DNA of 64,000 nucleotides from Hemibagrus wyckioides (GCF_019097595.1 NC_080726.1:12851705-12915704); one strand, 5' to 3'; positions 12,743 to 26,311 are shown, counted from the first letter of the stretch. Notes: generated by a model from the letters alone, not told the origin. Numbers and translations are program-made.

Positions 12743-14039
12743 ACTATTTATCAATAATCATATTTTGAGTCATTAACCATTACCAGTTTAAAATGTGTGC
12801 CGTCTTTTGTATATGTATACTAGCTTCATTATTTGATGTGCAGTTAAAACTGAATATTAAAAAAAGGTCACAGAACGCAATGCAATTTCAAATTGAACTG
12901 AAGTGCTCTTAAGCCATAATTATTCTACACTTGCTCAGCACATAACAAAACAGATAATGGCTGAATCAACAACTTTGACAAATACTACCGTAAGTCTCCA
13001 ACAGAAGTACGCAACTGCTTTTAATATAAAGTGTTGACTTTTCTAAGGATGGTAGAGTGGTTTTCACTTGTCCAAACTGTCATTATTGCCAAAGGGCTAA
13101 TGTGGATGCTGGTCTGATCAAACAGCAGAAGCTTTTAAATGTTAATATGAAGCAACTCGAAGGGAACTAATTCAATTGGGCTGCAACCAACTCTACACGA
13201 TGAATGTGCAGGTAGCTGAACAGGACCCTAACAATGATTTCACCTTGTATCACCTTGCATTATTTATAGGCCTTGTGGCACAAATATGCTGAAACTGGGA
13301 CATGAGGAACAGAGCTGTACTATTATAGTGAAAGTCTTCTCTTCATGAACCTACACTACATAACAATAAGCTTCCAATTTCACCACAACTAAACACTTTA
13401 ATTCTATTCTTAGAGCAAATCATGTGATGGGATAATCTCTCTAAGTAAAATATTTCTGTATGCACATAACAGATTAGATAATGATATAGCTACTGAAAAA
13501 CAAGGATTGACAAAATCACAGGGACTAAAACTAACACTGAAACATTTTCATTTTTCCGACATTATGCAAGCTATTTTACATGCTACCCTCTGCAAGCTAT
13601 GTCAAGCTGCATTTGAAATGTTCTAAGAAGTTGCTCAATAAGCAACTTTTAACCTAGTAACATTTCATGCCCTTCATTTTTATCTTCAGCACTGTACACA
13701 GGCCTGGAGATTTAAAAACCATAGAATTTATGATGCACAAAATGAACAGTACATTATGTCAGGACATTGTGTCCGGAAGCCAACTGACTGCAAGCAGGTG
13801 AACATAGTGAACACAAAAACGTAGGTACAAGACATATATATAATAGACTTATAATGTGACATCTATATTTCAGCCAGAAATCTAGAATTCTTTGCTATGG
13901 CATATAAAAGATGACCATGGTGGTCACTGACAGGATATCAAACATATATACCAAAAAACTAATTATAATAGGTGTACCAGGACTAGCTTACTAAAGTCTT
14001 ACTATATTACTTTCTGCAGTTTACACCGAATGGTATGGC

Positions 14040-14882
14040 GTGAAAAACAAAAACGTCACGTGAACAAAATGTCTGTCAGCTCAAACACAGTGTTAATGAG
14101 AGAGATCACAGGAGCATGACCACACTGGTTTGAACTATCAAGAAGTCTACAGTAACTCAAGTAAGCACTTTTTTCAACTGTGGTGAGCAGACATGGATCT
14201 CAGAATGCACAACACAACAATCCTTGTGGAGGATGGGCAACAACAACAGAGAAGCACATCAGGTTCTATTCTTGTCAACCAAGAATGGGAATCATGGACA
14301 CAGACTAACCCAAACTGGAAAACAACTGGAAAAGTTGTGATCTTTAACTGTCCATATGGGTGAGACTGTGCCCATGACAACCTCAGATTCCTGTGGATGA
14401 GAGGAGTGGAACCGTTTCTACCTCAATGTTTGATGTTTTGTGCATTTGTGACATGCTCACCAGGGTTGTAACTGTGGTTATTTGAATACTGTTCAATATC
14501 CTTCCTGGCATTCCAAACCAATCCAGTCATTTTCCTTCAATCTCCCATATCCCCCAGAGGACTGTCACTCACAACACAATGGTTTTTTTTTTTTTTTTGC
14601 ATCATTCTGTGTAAATTCTACCAACTGTCATTTGTCTGAAATTTCCAGGAAATCAGCAGTTTCGGAAATACCCAAAACCAGCCCATCTGGTACCAACAAC
14701 AATGCCATAATCAAAGTCACTGAAATCACACTTTTTCTTCATTCTGATGTTTGATGCAAACATTAAGTGAAGCTCTTAACCTGTATCTGCAAGATGTTTG
14801 CATTGTTCTGCTGCCAAATAATTGGCTGGTTGGATAACTGCATAAATGTCCAGGTGTACAGGTATTCCTAATAAAGTGGACA
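14040..14882. mobile_element. Fold-back pair of Tc1-like fragments
   Basis: Positions about 14040-14400 match the sense strand of the same Tc1 family as 5405-6074 (compare gttaatgagagagatcacag with gttgatgagagaggtcagcg). Positions about 14640-14882 match the antisense strand: atcagcagtttcggaaatac, then taccaacaacaatgcc, ending in the terminal repeat cctaataaagtgg. The two pieces therefore point towards each other, with about 240 bp of unclear sequence between. Confidence 0.65.
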
Positions 14883-14949
14883 GAAAATGTATTGTAAATT
14901 TAAACTATTATCTGTGTAGTGTGTTACGTTTGACTCCACCAAGACAAAT

Positions 14950-15330
14950 TCTGTGCATGTAATAAATGATTCTTCTTCAGAGTTAATAGGCTCATATAAG
15001 TTTAGCGACGCTGACACAAAAATGGATGTTCTTGGTCGTCTTTGGTCAGATGGGACTCAGGGAGAGGACCAGGACCTGTCGCAGTCTCTTGGCATTAACA
15101 CAAGTCAGATATTTAATACTGACTTATTTGGCTGCTTGTTTCATGCTTCAGTGGCAAGGCGGCAGAGTGTCTACAAGGCCCAAGGCTGGTGTCCTGCTGG
15201 GAGAATTAATGATTTCAATAAAAGTGCTGCATTTTCCATGCAAATCCCTAGCTATAGTGGCACGGCTTAATGCAGATGAGCCCTTGTTCTCTGAACATAG
15301 GCATTAATTCCAAGCCATTTAGCTACATGC
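14950..15330. other. Candidate conserved non-coding element or unrecognised coding stretch
   Basis: Two plus-strand frames of 93 to 105 codons overlap here, neither recognisable. The segment is unique and moderately GC-rich. It contains an octamer ATGCAAAT (about 15238-15245) next to aattaatgatttcaataaaa. I favour regulatory over coding because no splice sites bound either frame convincingly. Confidence 0.2.
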
Positions 15331-16912
15331 TGAGGTGTAACATAATGGATGATGAAACCCTGTGCAGTAAGTGGGTGAAGCAAGAAGTACATGAGAAGTG
15401 TTTACTACTGCAGCACGGAATGCTGACTCAGACAAACGAGTTTCAGACGTCTGGTTTTGCAGTAACATTTTCATGCTTTTATGTGGCCATATCTAGTGTA
15501 GCATAAGCATATTTCAAGATCCGCATAGGCATGCCACACTGTTTCCTGTCACAAACACAGAAGGATGCTGACACACACTGTGATAATAATTCCAAGCAAG
15601 AGGTGACATCATTTGTACAGGAGAAATAAAAATAGTCCAGTAATGTCATTCACAATGTGATACAGAAGATCACAATATCACTGATCAATACCACTGAGGC
15701 AAGCATTATCATTATAAAACACATGAAACTTATGAGAGGTTTTTGTCATGAGATAACCCTGTAATATTCAATAATAGAACAATAATAACAGTTTGTGTTT
15801 GTGTGTGTGTGTGTATTGTAGCACACTGTACTATACACATATACATTTCTAATTTTAGTGTCTTTGCTTACTGTGATATTCAGGAATTCTCTTCCTTGTA
15901 TAGTTTTGTTCTTGATTAGAGATAAGTTGCAATAAGTGAGCATTAGTCAAAAACTAGAAAAACTGAACACATACAAAAATGCCCACTTTTCTGCTGTTCT
16001 GATTTTAGAAGGTTTTCTCATTTCACTCTCATGAGGAGTCCTCAGCAGAGCAAGTTACAACCACATGGTTTCAACAGAGGCATAAACAGCCCCATATTTC
16101 TATACTTAATGGTGCAACACTCTTTTCTTTTCTTTTTTTTTAATACTGTACAAATAGCCAAGGAAGATAAGGAGTACATGATTAGAAAGCAATGCATTAA
16201 GCTGTGGCCTTCTAAGAAGTGTATGAAGATGTATATGGAAAAAGAAACCCAACACATTTTAATGTTTATAAAAAAGCATTTGGAAAACAGTCAGCAATGC
16301 TTGTTTGTATTTGTTGTGCCTCCTGTCAGTGATTTTACAGACACTGTGCTTTACAGGCCTCCATAGATCCTGGTGCAGTTACATGAAAATCATTCAATGT
16401 CTAACCTACCTCCTGATTAGAGACTTAAACCTGAAAGTAAGACTAATTTTTTTTTGCCTAATGCAGCTTTAATGTCAAAATGTTGGAGTTGGGCTAGAGG
16501 GGATTCAAATTTTTATTTTATATGAATCACTGTGAAGTCAGATAGCACATTCATAGTGCTGCAATTGTCCCCAGGCTTAATGATAATACAGTTATGTGCA
16601 ATTTGTGTTTGATATATAAATCCTATACTCTTATGAAGTGTACAAGCATACACAAGCGTCAAGCATCACTGAAAATCAAGCATCAATGTTTGAATCTCTT
16701 TCCATGTAACTTGTCAGGTGGACTGCAGACATTTAAAAGTATGCAGAAATGAATAAAGCTTGAACAAACACAAAATTTGCTATTTAATAAAAGATTTTCT
16801 TTCCAGATACAAATCTGAAACAATCAGTTAAAGCAGTGCGCTTTCAATAAAAAATCTGTTAACTAAACCTGCAATGCAATGATAGGAAAATTTCCCATTG
16901 GGATGAATATAG

Positions 16913-17035
<123 letters not shown>

Positions 17036-17999
17036 GTGCAAGTTTGAGAGGAGCAGATATCCAAATGCTCTGATATTTCTATGTAGAATAAACTGTGACA
17101 GTATGATAGTATTTGTTTTGCTGATGCCAGCTTTAATTGCTTGATGTTAAGGAAATCCTGTTCTCAAGTTCAGCTTTTACTGTGTTACATGTAACCACTG
17201 TGTATGTTATATAAGTAAATCTGATTGATGAGTACTGAGTGTAATCTACTTTAGACGTTGTGATGACCAATCAAGCAACAGTTTATAATGATGAAGTTTG
17301 CCGAATTGTTTTTTAAACACATTCTAATCAGCTGGTGATGTGATAAAACACAACTGTTCTTTCTGCATGTTCCCAAAAGATGTCATCATGATGACGCTAA
17401 AAGGTTTAGCTTTTTCTGAGGCCCAGGAGAGACTACAGATTACGCTCCTGCGAGGATGGTTTTGAGTTACACAGGCAAATTGAGAGAAATACAATAGTCT
17501 GCATTATGTTCTAACTTCATTAATCATGAGTGATTCTATTAAGCTAGTCAAAATCTAGAGAAGTGGAGGATATTTATACTGCTTACTGCCTCTTCAGCTA
17601 TTTGAAACGTCAGCTGCATTTGTCTATTCAACAATTGCTTTGCTGAGGTGTTTACATATTACTGTGGCATGAACTAGATATCGAATGTTATTCCATGTCA
17701 TCTATATTAATGTTAGGTGAGACATTAGTAAACTGAGAGCTTTGAGGTACAAGCTATAATAAATATATGCGCCAAAAAATTCACTGGAGTTTATACTAAG
17801 CTTTCAGATCAGTGGCCAAATTTGGGCAATAACAGTTCAGTGAAAAGCGAAGAGTCGTGTTTGTTATTTTATTTGTAAATACCCGAAGCAGCAAAACAGG
17901 TTCTGTTTTCATGTATCAAAATACAAATTATAAACTGGTGTAAGCTTACTGTTACGTTTGATAAAAATCCCTTACTGTGCCTCAATACTGCTGCGGTAA

Positions 18000-18270
18000 A
18001 GAGTTTCCCTCACACAGCCTGGTGTACAAAACAGACATTAGCTTCCAATAACACCATCATTAAGCAGGCGGGTGGCAGTGGTGGAAACATGTCATTGGTC
18101 CTCCAGGCCATTACTCTCTTTTCCTCGTCACTCTTTTAATGTTCACTCTTATCTCCCATCCTCAAGTGGGCAATTACAGCTCGCTCCAAGGGATTGATTA
18201 AACGTCTGAAGGCTTTTCTCACAAAGCCAAGCGAGAGCTCATGACAGGTGTGTGTAGTAAATCAGTCTAG
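18000..18270. other. Candidate conserved non-coding element
   Basis: Non-repetitive, higher-complexity sequence containing homeobox-core-like motifs (gggcaattacagctcgctcc, ggattgattaaacg, cattactctctttt) and no open frame. Its texture resembles a vertebrate enhancer, but conservation cannot be tested here. Confidence 0.2.
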
Positions 18271-18978
18271 GCTCAAATTGCTGTTCTCCTGAAAAAGTTC
18301 AAGCCAGCACACTGCACTGCAGAGACACTTTTATAAGATGTCATGAAAATGAAAGTCAGTGATCCAGTACATGACAGGACATCTGACGTGGAGGCTTGAA
18401 GCGGTCATTCTCTACTTGAAAGATTCAAGATAAAAAAAGGTCTCTCTGGACTTTCATTCACATTTCTTGTTTGCTAACAAGGAATATCAACTGCCTATCA
18501 ACTGTCTATTCTCGCCCTTTTTGCACCCCTTCTCAAGACTTTAAAATGAATGAAACAACAATGAATGAACATTATTATTATTTGCTTGGAAGTGATCTGA
18601 TGTGCGAAATGGTGCCTCTTATACATACATTTAGAAGTTGTAATCAGGTTTTATGATGCAATAAAACAAACCCACTGTAGGACACGCTGAAGGAGTGTCT
18701 TTAAAAAGTGTTAGAAATGTCTTAAAAGTATCACTGTGCCATATGTCTGCATCAGCCCATATGTGAGTAAGAGGAGCATGGCTCATAGTGACATTAAGTT
18801 ACAGTTTAAAACCCTTACCAATCAAACTAATCGAAAAGGACACTTTAGGATAAACTCTTTTCATTTCACGAGACTGAAGGTGTTTCTGCGGAAGCATCTC
18901 ACTGCAGTCCGTGCTTCTCAACACTTCTCAACAAAGTCTTAGGAGAAAAGAGGTTCATGAATAAAACGGAGTACTCAC

Positions 18979-19235
18979 TTTCTTCCATGTGGAGATAGAT
19001 AGTTCGGGAGGACACGTGGGGCAGTCTTGGTTTTTCCTGTCATTCAGCAAGGTGTCTCTGTACTTCCCAAAGAAAGACGGCGAGATAAAGTGAGCGCGCG
19101 CGATTGAGAAAGACTGGCGCACATGATCATCAAAGCAGAACTACAAAAAAGACGAGGTCCCTCCCTCGCGCGCGCGCGCGTGATGGCCCCCACTTGATGG
19201 CGCCAGTCCGCGAGTTCTCGCAACTCATCTATTTT
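18979..19235 (-). promoter_or_regulatory. GC-rich patch with a possible first coding exon of an unknown gene
   Basis: On the minus strand an ATG at 18988-18986 is followed by GAA GAA A and a consensus donor GTGAGT, giving a possible MEE start with phase 1. Upstream (about 19080-19230) are alternating CG runs and other CpG-rich sequence, unlike the AT-rich surroundings. No second exon could be identified between 1 and 18978, so the gene is unconfirmed. Confidence 0.3.
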
Positions 19236-20729
19236 CTATACATTTAGGTGGGGGGATGATGTTTTAAACGTGTGGGATTAGGTCTTGAAGATTTATTCTT
19301 CTGGGCGTTTTTGTATATCTTGGATGAAATTTGCCCTAAAAATCTAGAAAAGGTTCCCACATTTTAGACAATACACCTTGGCAGCCAGCAGCTCTTCCCT
19401 CATCTAATGATGTTGCACTGTTTTTTTGTGAAACTGTCAAATTTGCATACCAACCAAGCCTAGCCAGGTCTTCAGACAATGAAAAGACAGAATGGCAGTT
19501 ACCTATACAGAAACTAATCAACATAAACAAATTTTCTAACAGGGTTTTATACAAAGAAAAAAACATCGTCTCACATCCTGTGGTCAATACCATGAGGCAA
19601 TATAACAATATAGCAATAATCTGATGGAAACTGCAACTCCCAGGCGTTTTGTTAAGGATTTTTGAGAAATGCAAGGTATACTAAAGCACAGCACATCAAA
19701 CCCGATGCCAACAGTCTTGACTGGAATGCCTCCATAGTCGTTCTTGTTACTAATTTGTATGTCAGAACTACCGTTAAATGTACTTCAACTGAATGCAATG
19801 TTGTGAAGGGTCTCTAATATGAAAATTTTGAATATGCTCAGCAATGTCAAATACACTGGGGGAAAGATAAATGAGGATTTAGGCTTTATCTGTGCTTACC
19901 CTAGACAACATGCACTTGGCCTGGCAAGGAAGATTTTGGACATCCGTTTCACCCACCGGTATATCCAGTATATCCCCTTACCATCAGACAGATGACACAG
20001 AATTCACACAACAAAGAAAGAGCACTGCATTAGACTACTACAAAAACAAACAACCAGCATGTTTTACACTTAGGTTTAATGTGCAAGCATTTATTTAAAA
20101 TATGTTGTGTGTATTATGTTTTTAAGGGAAGGTCATGCAAGACAGACTAGCTTAGAGTCTTCATTCAATCAATCAATAAGACAAGAGCCACAATCTGAGG
20201 GCACAGACTCACCAAAACTAGATAAGTCAAGACTGAAAAAACAGCATGTGTTTTTTTCTAGTCTTCAGCATTCCAGTTTTGATGAGCTTGTGCCCATGAT
20301 AGCCTTAGATTCTTATTCTTGGTGTGTTGGTTTCATCTTAGCCACTTCACACTCAGCACTGAAACATTCAAGTATATGTCAGAGGTCCACTTACACCTCT
20401 CCAACCTTAACTGTATTTTGCTATCCTGTTGAAGTAAAAACACAAACTAGGAGTGAAGACAAGACCAACCCTTGACAAAGTCTGAGACCCACTTTAAACA
20501 GTTTTGACATGAAGATAAGGATGTGGACACAACTCTTACTGTGCTCATACAAGGACCAGTATCCTTTGCTTGAAGTTTCCCACATTTGCAGTGTCACAAC
20601 CTGGAAACTGGGATTTTTCACCTTTTTGATTTATACATTAATTCTGAAATTTGAACATGCAAATAAATGTGACAACAAACATGCACAAAAAAAAAAACCC
20701 AGACATCTGCTAGTTGCATAGGTATCCTG

Positions 20730-21440
20730 TTGAAAGGTCTCTCACAAACTGGAACAAGTTTCATGTAGAACTACCTTGTATGCCTTGTATATGGTTCCAG
20801 ACATCTTGCCCTAAACCATAGCATTTTCCCAGTCCCTGCCGATAAAAAGCATCCAGACAAACATGCTTAAAAGTGGGTATGCTGTTGTCCGAGTGATGAG
20901 CGGTGTTGTGGTTGCTGCCAAATGTAGTAGTGCTTTGTGTCAAGAACAAAAAGTTTAATTTTAATCTCACTAAACAAGACAACCTTTTTCAGCATGTTTA
21001 CTCAGCGACCAACATGTCTCTTGGCAAACTCATGTGCCTTTTCTTCTCTTCTTGCCACTCTTAAAAAACCTAAGCTATTTTATGGAGTGTCAGGTTTAGG
21101 GTCACCCTGTAAACAGCTTCTCCCAAATGAGCTGTATCTTGCCAGTTATCCTTGCCCTCTTGGGATCTTCTGTGTGTATCCTTACTCATTCAGTAAATTT
21201 TGGTGGATGACCTTCTCTAGGCAGAACTGAGATGTGCCATTGTCTTTAAATTTTTGATGAATGTAATGGTGCTCGGTGGAATGTCAAAGATATTTTTAAA
21301 CCGAACAACCTTGGGGATTTCAGGTGTATTTAATAATGAGATCATGTGACACTTTGCACACAGGTGGACATCCAATTAATTATTTAGCTAATTACTGTAT
21401 GTGACTTCTGAATACTTACCCAGACACCCCATACACAGTT
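20730..21440 (-). mobile_element. Decayed Tc1-like DNA transposon
   Basis: The plus strand carries antisense transposase phrases typical of fish Tc1 relics: gggtatgctgttgtccgagt, ctcatgtgccttttcttctc and tggtggatgaccttctctag. The right part ends with caggtggacatccaattaat and cttctgaatacttacc, which resembles a terminal region. There is no usable reading frame, and boundaries are approximate. Confidence 0.55.
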
Positions 21441-21444
21441 TCTC

Positions 21445-23240
21445 CAAATCCTCAAAATCCACCTAGACTGGGTTATATTTCTTCCTCTTCCTTGCAGTCA
21501 ACTCTCACATTTAGAGCACTTTGTGACTAGAACCAGCAGGGCCCCACCCCCTCTGTCAGTGTTTTACAAAACTGTCGTGAAATGATTCTCCCCAGGGTAT
21601 AACATGGCCATTAGTGTCAGATAAAACCATACTCACCTCTCTTTGCACTGCTCCGTCTCTTTCAGTAAACATCATTAAAAGATAACGCCATATCTTTAAT
21701 GCAAAGTAACAGGAGTGATAAAAGGATTATAATATTATAACCTTGTTAGGATTGGGGATTTTTTAGAATTTTTTTTATGACATGTATACGATACACTAAA
21801 ACATCTTACCATGTATATTAAAAATAGCCAGTCATATCTGTGATCAGCCTTATTTTGCAATCACATTTTTGGTTCAGTTCATTAAATTTTTACAAAAATA
21901 TTTATTGATCACTGATCACTGACTTATCACTAGTGCATCTCATGCACAGTATTCACCATTAGTACAATCAAATGTTCCCTCTAGATTACTTCACAACATC
22001 TACGCTCTGTTGCCATTTGCTATTTTACCCATACTTGTGGTCAAGAGAAGGCATACCAGCTTTGCAGTGGATGGCTCCTGTTCCACTCTCCTTTCTTATG
22101 TGCTCATTTATTCTTGATTTGAGAATGAATCCTCTGCACTCACTCACCTCTTAGAGTGAAATTCAGTCCCAATAAAACCTAGGTAATGTGATATCCATCA
22201 GTACCGATGTTCTGCCCCAGAGCATCAGTGACAAAATCCAATTATGCCATTATCTGCACCACCGTCAGGCCCAGAAAGTACCCGAGATGTTTTATGAGGG
22301 GAACCTGTCTACAGTTTATACATACCAAGGCTGGATAGATTTGCATTTTTGCCAGAAGATTGATAACTGAGGTCAATGCAAACAGAAAAGGCAAATCTAT
22401 TTTCATCAGACCATATTTGGTAGTCAAAGGATGAGCAAACCATTTGCATTTACATTTATTAAATTGGAAGACATATTTATCTCAAAGTAAACTATAAATT
22501 AGAGATGACACAATCTAAACAATTTAGGTTAAGTTTGGAACAACAGTGGTTCTCTAGTGGTCTTAGGGTTGGAATGAACAAACGTCTGATGGCTAGCTAA
22601 GAGCTACTGCTGTCCATTTTCCAGAAATGATTCTCTGTGAAATATATCATGTCCCATTGGCTTATTCTAAACCTTCTTTATAGGAGAATAGAGCGTACTC
22701 TAGCAAACAGTCAAACGTGGCTGAGGACATTGCTGCAAGAATGTTAGCAATATAACTGCTTTATTTTTGTTCACATCAAGTGCCACTGCATCACAGGGCA
22801 ATCCTAATAAAACAGAAGAAGAAGCATACAAGAAATTTTACATTGTTATAAAAATTTGGTCTCCAATAAATATGTTCTAAGGGAAAAATCACAGATTGTC
22901 ATTGTCATGAGAGGTTTTTTCTTGTTGTCTTGTGCTTTCATTTCATCTCAAAGACGTGCACAAAGGGCAAATGAAAACAATGTATCACCAAATATGAATA
23001 TCCAATTGCATGCCTGTTTGTAGCTTCATTCTATTTTAATTTCAAAGTGAAGTGAACAGACGAAGAAAGGAATTTGGGCAGGAAAATGATTACAGGTCTT
23101 CTGTTGTGTGGTTTAAAAGCAGATCTATTTTAAGATTTTCCTTTTATCTTGCTTTAAACACTTTTCGATGTGGCTGTTTCACACAACTGTTGAGGAAGAT
23201 TGCATCTATGCAATGTAATTTCTAAAATGTTTGTATATAA
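21445..23240. other. No gene seen
   Basis: No splice-bounded coding frame or clear repeat was recognised between the decayed transposon at 20730-21440 and Tc1 copy 2. Confidence 0.5.
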
Positions 23241-23250
23241 TGTATATATA

Positions 23251-24498
23251 CACTATATTGCCAAAAGTATTCGTTCACCTGCCTTGACTCGCATATGAAC
23301 TTAAGTGACATCCCATTCCTAATCCATAAGGTTCAATATGACGTCGGTCCACCCTTTGCAGCTATAACAGCTTCAACTCTTCTGGGAAGGCTGTCCACAA
23401 GGTTTAGGAGTGTGTTTATGGGAATTTTTGACCATTCTTCCAGAAGCGCATTTGTGAGGTCACACACTGATGTTGGACGAGAAGGCCTGGCTCTCAGTCT
23501 CCACTCTAATTCATCCCAAAGGTGTTCTATCGGGTTGAGGTCAGGACTCTGTGCAGGCCAGTCAAGTTCATCCACACCAGACTCTGTCATCCATGTCTTT
23601 ATGGACCTTGCTTTGTGCACTGGTGCACAGTCATGTTGGAAGAGGAAGGGGCCAGCTCCAAACTGTTCCCACAAAGTTGGGAGCATGGAATTGTCCAAAA
23701 TGTCTCGGTATGCTGACGCATTCAGAGTTCCTTTCACTGGAACTAAGGGGCCAAGCCCAGCTCCTGAAAAACAACCCCACACCATAATCCCCCCTCCACC
23801 AAACTCTACACTTGGCACAATGCAGTCAGACAAGTACCGTTCTCCTGGCAACCGCCAAACCCAGACTCGTCCATCAGATTGCCAGATGGAGAAGCGCGAT
23901 TCGTCACTCCAGAGAACGCGTCTCCACTGCTCTAGAGTCCGGTGGCGGCGTGCTTTACACCACTGCATCCGATGCTTTGCATTGCACATGGTGATGTATG
24001 GCTTAGATGCAGCTACTCGGCCATGGAAACCCATTCCATGAAGCTCTCTGCACACTGTTCTTGAGCTAATCTGAAGGCCGCATGAAGTTTGGAGGTCTGT
24101 AGCGATTGACTCTGCAGAAAGTTGGTGACCTCTTCGCACTATGCACCTCAGCATCCGCTGACCCCGCTCCGTCAGTTTACGTGGCCTACCACTTCGTGGC
24201 CGAGTTGCTGTCGTTCCCAAACACTTCCACGTTCTTATAATACAGCTGACAGTTGACTGTGGAATATTTAGGAGCGAGGAAATTTCACGACTGGATTTGT
24301 TGCACAGGTGGCATCCTATCACAGTTCCACGCTGGAATTCACTGAGCTCCTGAGAGCGACCCATTCTTTCACAAATGTTTGTAAAAACAGTCTGCATGCC
24401 TAGGTGCTTGATTTTATACACCTGTGGCCATGGAAGTGATTGGAACACCTGATTCTGATTATTTGGATGGGTGAGCGAATACTTTTGGCAATATAGTG
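23251..24498 (-). mobile_element. Tc1/mariner element copy 2, full length
   Basis: A 1,248-bp copy with both terminal repeats and TA flanks at 23249-23250 and 24499-24500. The transposase runs on the minus strand. The right flank is a compound CT/TA/AG microsatellite and the left flank is TA-rich, consistent with TA target choice. Near identity to copies 1 and 3 suggests recent amplification. Confidence 0.95.
23333..24364 (-). CDS. Intact DD34E Tc1 transposase (343 aa)
   Basis: A DNA transposase of the Tc1 family. The frame opens at [13 protein letters not shown] (24364) and ends GGPTSY-TGA at 23333. Seen: N-terminal helix-turn-helix (about residues 8-60), an intact GRPRK AT-hook near residue 66, a second HTH, then the catalytic triad: Asp in WSDES, Asp in QHDCAPVH and Glu in PIEHLWDEL. 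Exactly 34 residues separate the second Asp from the Glu. The open frame extends upstream through the terminal repeat into microsatellite, but the conserved start is the MGRS methionine because all three copies share it. Of the three copies this is the best candidate for activity. Confidence 0.92.
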   Translation of the reverse strand: MGRSQELSEFQRGTVIGCHLCNKSSREISSLLNIPQSTVSCIIRTWKCLGTTATRPRSGRPRKLTERGQRMLRCIVRRGHQLSAESIATDLQTSCGLQISSRTVCRELHGMGFHGRVAASKPYITMCNAKHRMQWCKARRHRTLEQWRRVLWSDESRFSIWQSDGRVWVWRLPGERYLSDCIVPSVEFGGGGIMVWGCFSGAGLGPLVPVKGTLNASAYRDILDNSMLPTLWEQFGAGPFLFQHDCAPVHKARSIKTWMTESGVDELDWPAQSPDLNPIEHLWDELEWRLRARPSRPTSVCDLTNALLEEWSKIPINTLLNLVDSLPRRVEAVIAAKGGPTSY

Positions 24499-24526
24499 TA
24501 TATCTCGCTCTCTCTCTGTCTATACA

Positions 24527-24633
<107 letters not shown>

Positions 24634-25059
24634 TTGAATTTCCCCAAAAAAGCATGTATCTCTTGCAGTCAGATCCTTGAAAGAGGATTAGCATTCCCAC
24701 ACACTGACGCTTTGAAACATGAACATCCACTGCAGCGTTGCTCAGCAACCTAATGTTAGAGAGATCCTCTTTTTCTTTTAAGATTAAAAGCACTGCATCA
24801 GCTACCTACGACTTAGATTTTTATCTTGTTCTAAATGATGGATGTGTCATATATTGTACAGTAAATATGCCTGTAAAAATGATCTATATATGTTGTGTAA
24901 CATACTTTGGTGATAGTATTACCCCACTAATATAGCCATTAAGTAATTAGATGAAATGTAGCCTCTGTCAATATCATTATCATACCATTTTTTACCCACT
25001 TGCTTTATTTTTGGATAAACTTATTTTTGGATGCCACTTATGCTTCTGATCTAGTTTGA

Positions 25060-25129
25060 ATGTGATTGTAGAACACGCACTCCAAGGTCAACAAGAGTTG
25101 ACCTTGGAGTGCGTGTTCTACAATCACAT
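25060..25129. repeat. Perfect palindrome, 33-bp arms with a 4-nt loop
   Basis: Arm one (25060-25092) starts ATGTGATTGTAGAACACG; arm two (25097-25129) is its exact reverse complement; the loop is AAGA. The arms are not AT-rich or simple-sequence, and no target duplication is visible next to them. Confidence 0.95.
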
Positions 25130-25624
25130 CCATGTCTTGATGGCATTTCGTGACTGTGCCACTTAATATGAAGTGTAAGTGAAGGAAGATGTTCCTGCTT
25201 TCAGACATTCTCCATTGTTAAATTCTGAAGCCGTTGCAAGGCTCCTAGAAATATATGAACCGATTTATGGCTCTCTGATTGAACATAGCTGAAAGGATTT
25301 GAGGGCCAAATGCAAAACATGTTAAAAATAAGGTGTTATTGTAAACTCCAGCCCAGTACACACCTGTTTAGACAATATTTTGAGGACCCATATGAAAACA
25401 GGAGGTAAGGAAATTTGACTGGAAAATTCGAAGGTGGATGTTTGTTGTTCAGACTTACCTTATGATGATTCTGGCTGCCTTTATGTGTTGTCTGTAAATA
25501 TACAAGTTGTTGCTCAATAGTCCTGGAGAAGTGAGCCAAGCCCAAGTTACAGATAACACAGTGCGAGTTTATAGCTTTCATTTATAGATGTAAAAAGTGT
25601 GCCCTGCATACTGTGCCATAAATT

Positions 25625-25831
25625 TTTATTGAAAGTGTTTTTGCATTTGAAATAGGTTTTTTCATACATCTACCTTGACAGAGGAAAATAAACCTATACA
25701 TTCTCTTCAAATCCCTGAAAGTGTTTCTACTAACCCAGTACAAAGTTGAATAATTGAAGGATCATTACAATAAATGTACCAGTCACTTTAGAAGAGAAGT
25801 GAGGTAATGTGAGTACAGTAGAAACTTTATT
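25625..25831 (-). terminator. Candidate eml2 poly(A) signals
   Basis: Two minus-strand AATAAA hexamers lie downstream of the eml2 stop at 26312: one at 25831-25826 (plus strand tttatt) and one at 25630-25625. The 3' UTR would be about 0.5 to 0.7 kb. I see no nearer canonical hexamer. Cleavage sites cannot be fixed from sequence alone. Confidence 0.4.
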
Positions 25832-26311
25832 AACAAAATGAAGGCAAAGCACATCTTAGGTTCACTCCTAGATAATTATGAAGCACTAACTCCCACAGAT
25901 TACCATGTAGTTTCCAAATCAAATGTCCACTCAGTGACTGCATAATATACAATATTTACTGTATATAAGAGGTCAAATCTTTCTTACTAGGCTTATATAT
26001 GGCTGAACAGTTAGGGCATGCCTCTTCTGCTCACTTCAGTCATGCATTAGCATGGTACACAATACATTGTAGGCCAAGGGCTGCTAGCAATTACTGATCC
26101 TGGATTATTTGCCCAAGTTTTACCTGTTTAAGTAGTTGCTTTAAAAAAACCTGGTCCCAGACCAGCACTTAAGGTGACTCACATTACACACACACAGTTT
26201 CAGCAGACTATAGACTGACAGGACAGTATTGATGCAGGGTAGGCACAGCAGTGCTGCCCTCTAGTGGGCAGGAGGCTACAGTAAATAAGCAGCAGCATTG
26301 CACAGGCATAA

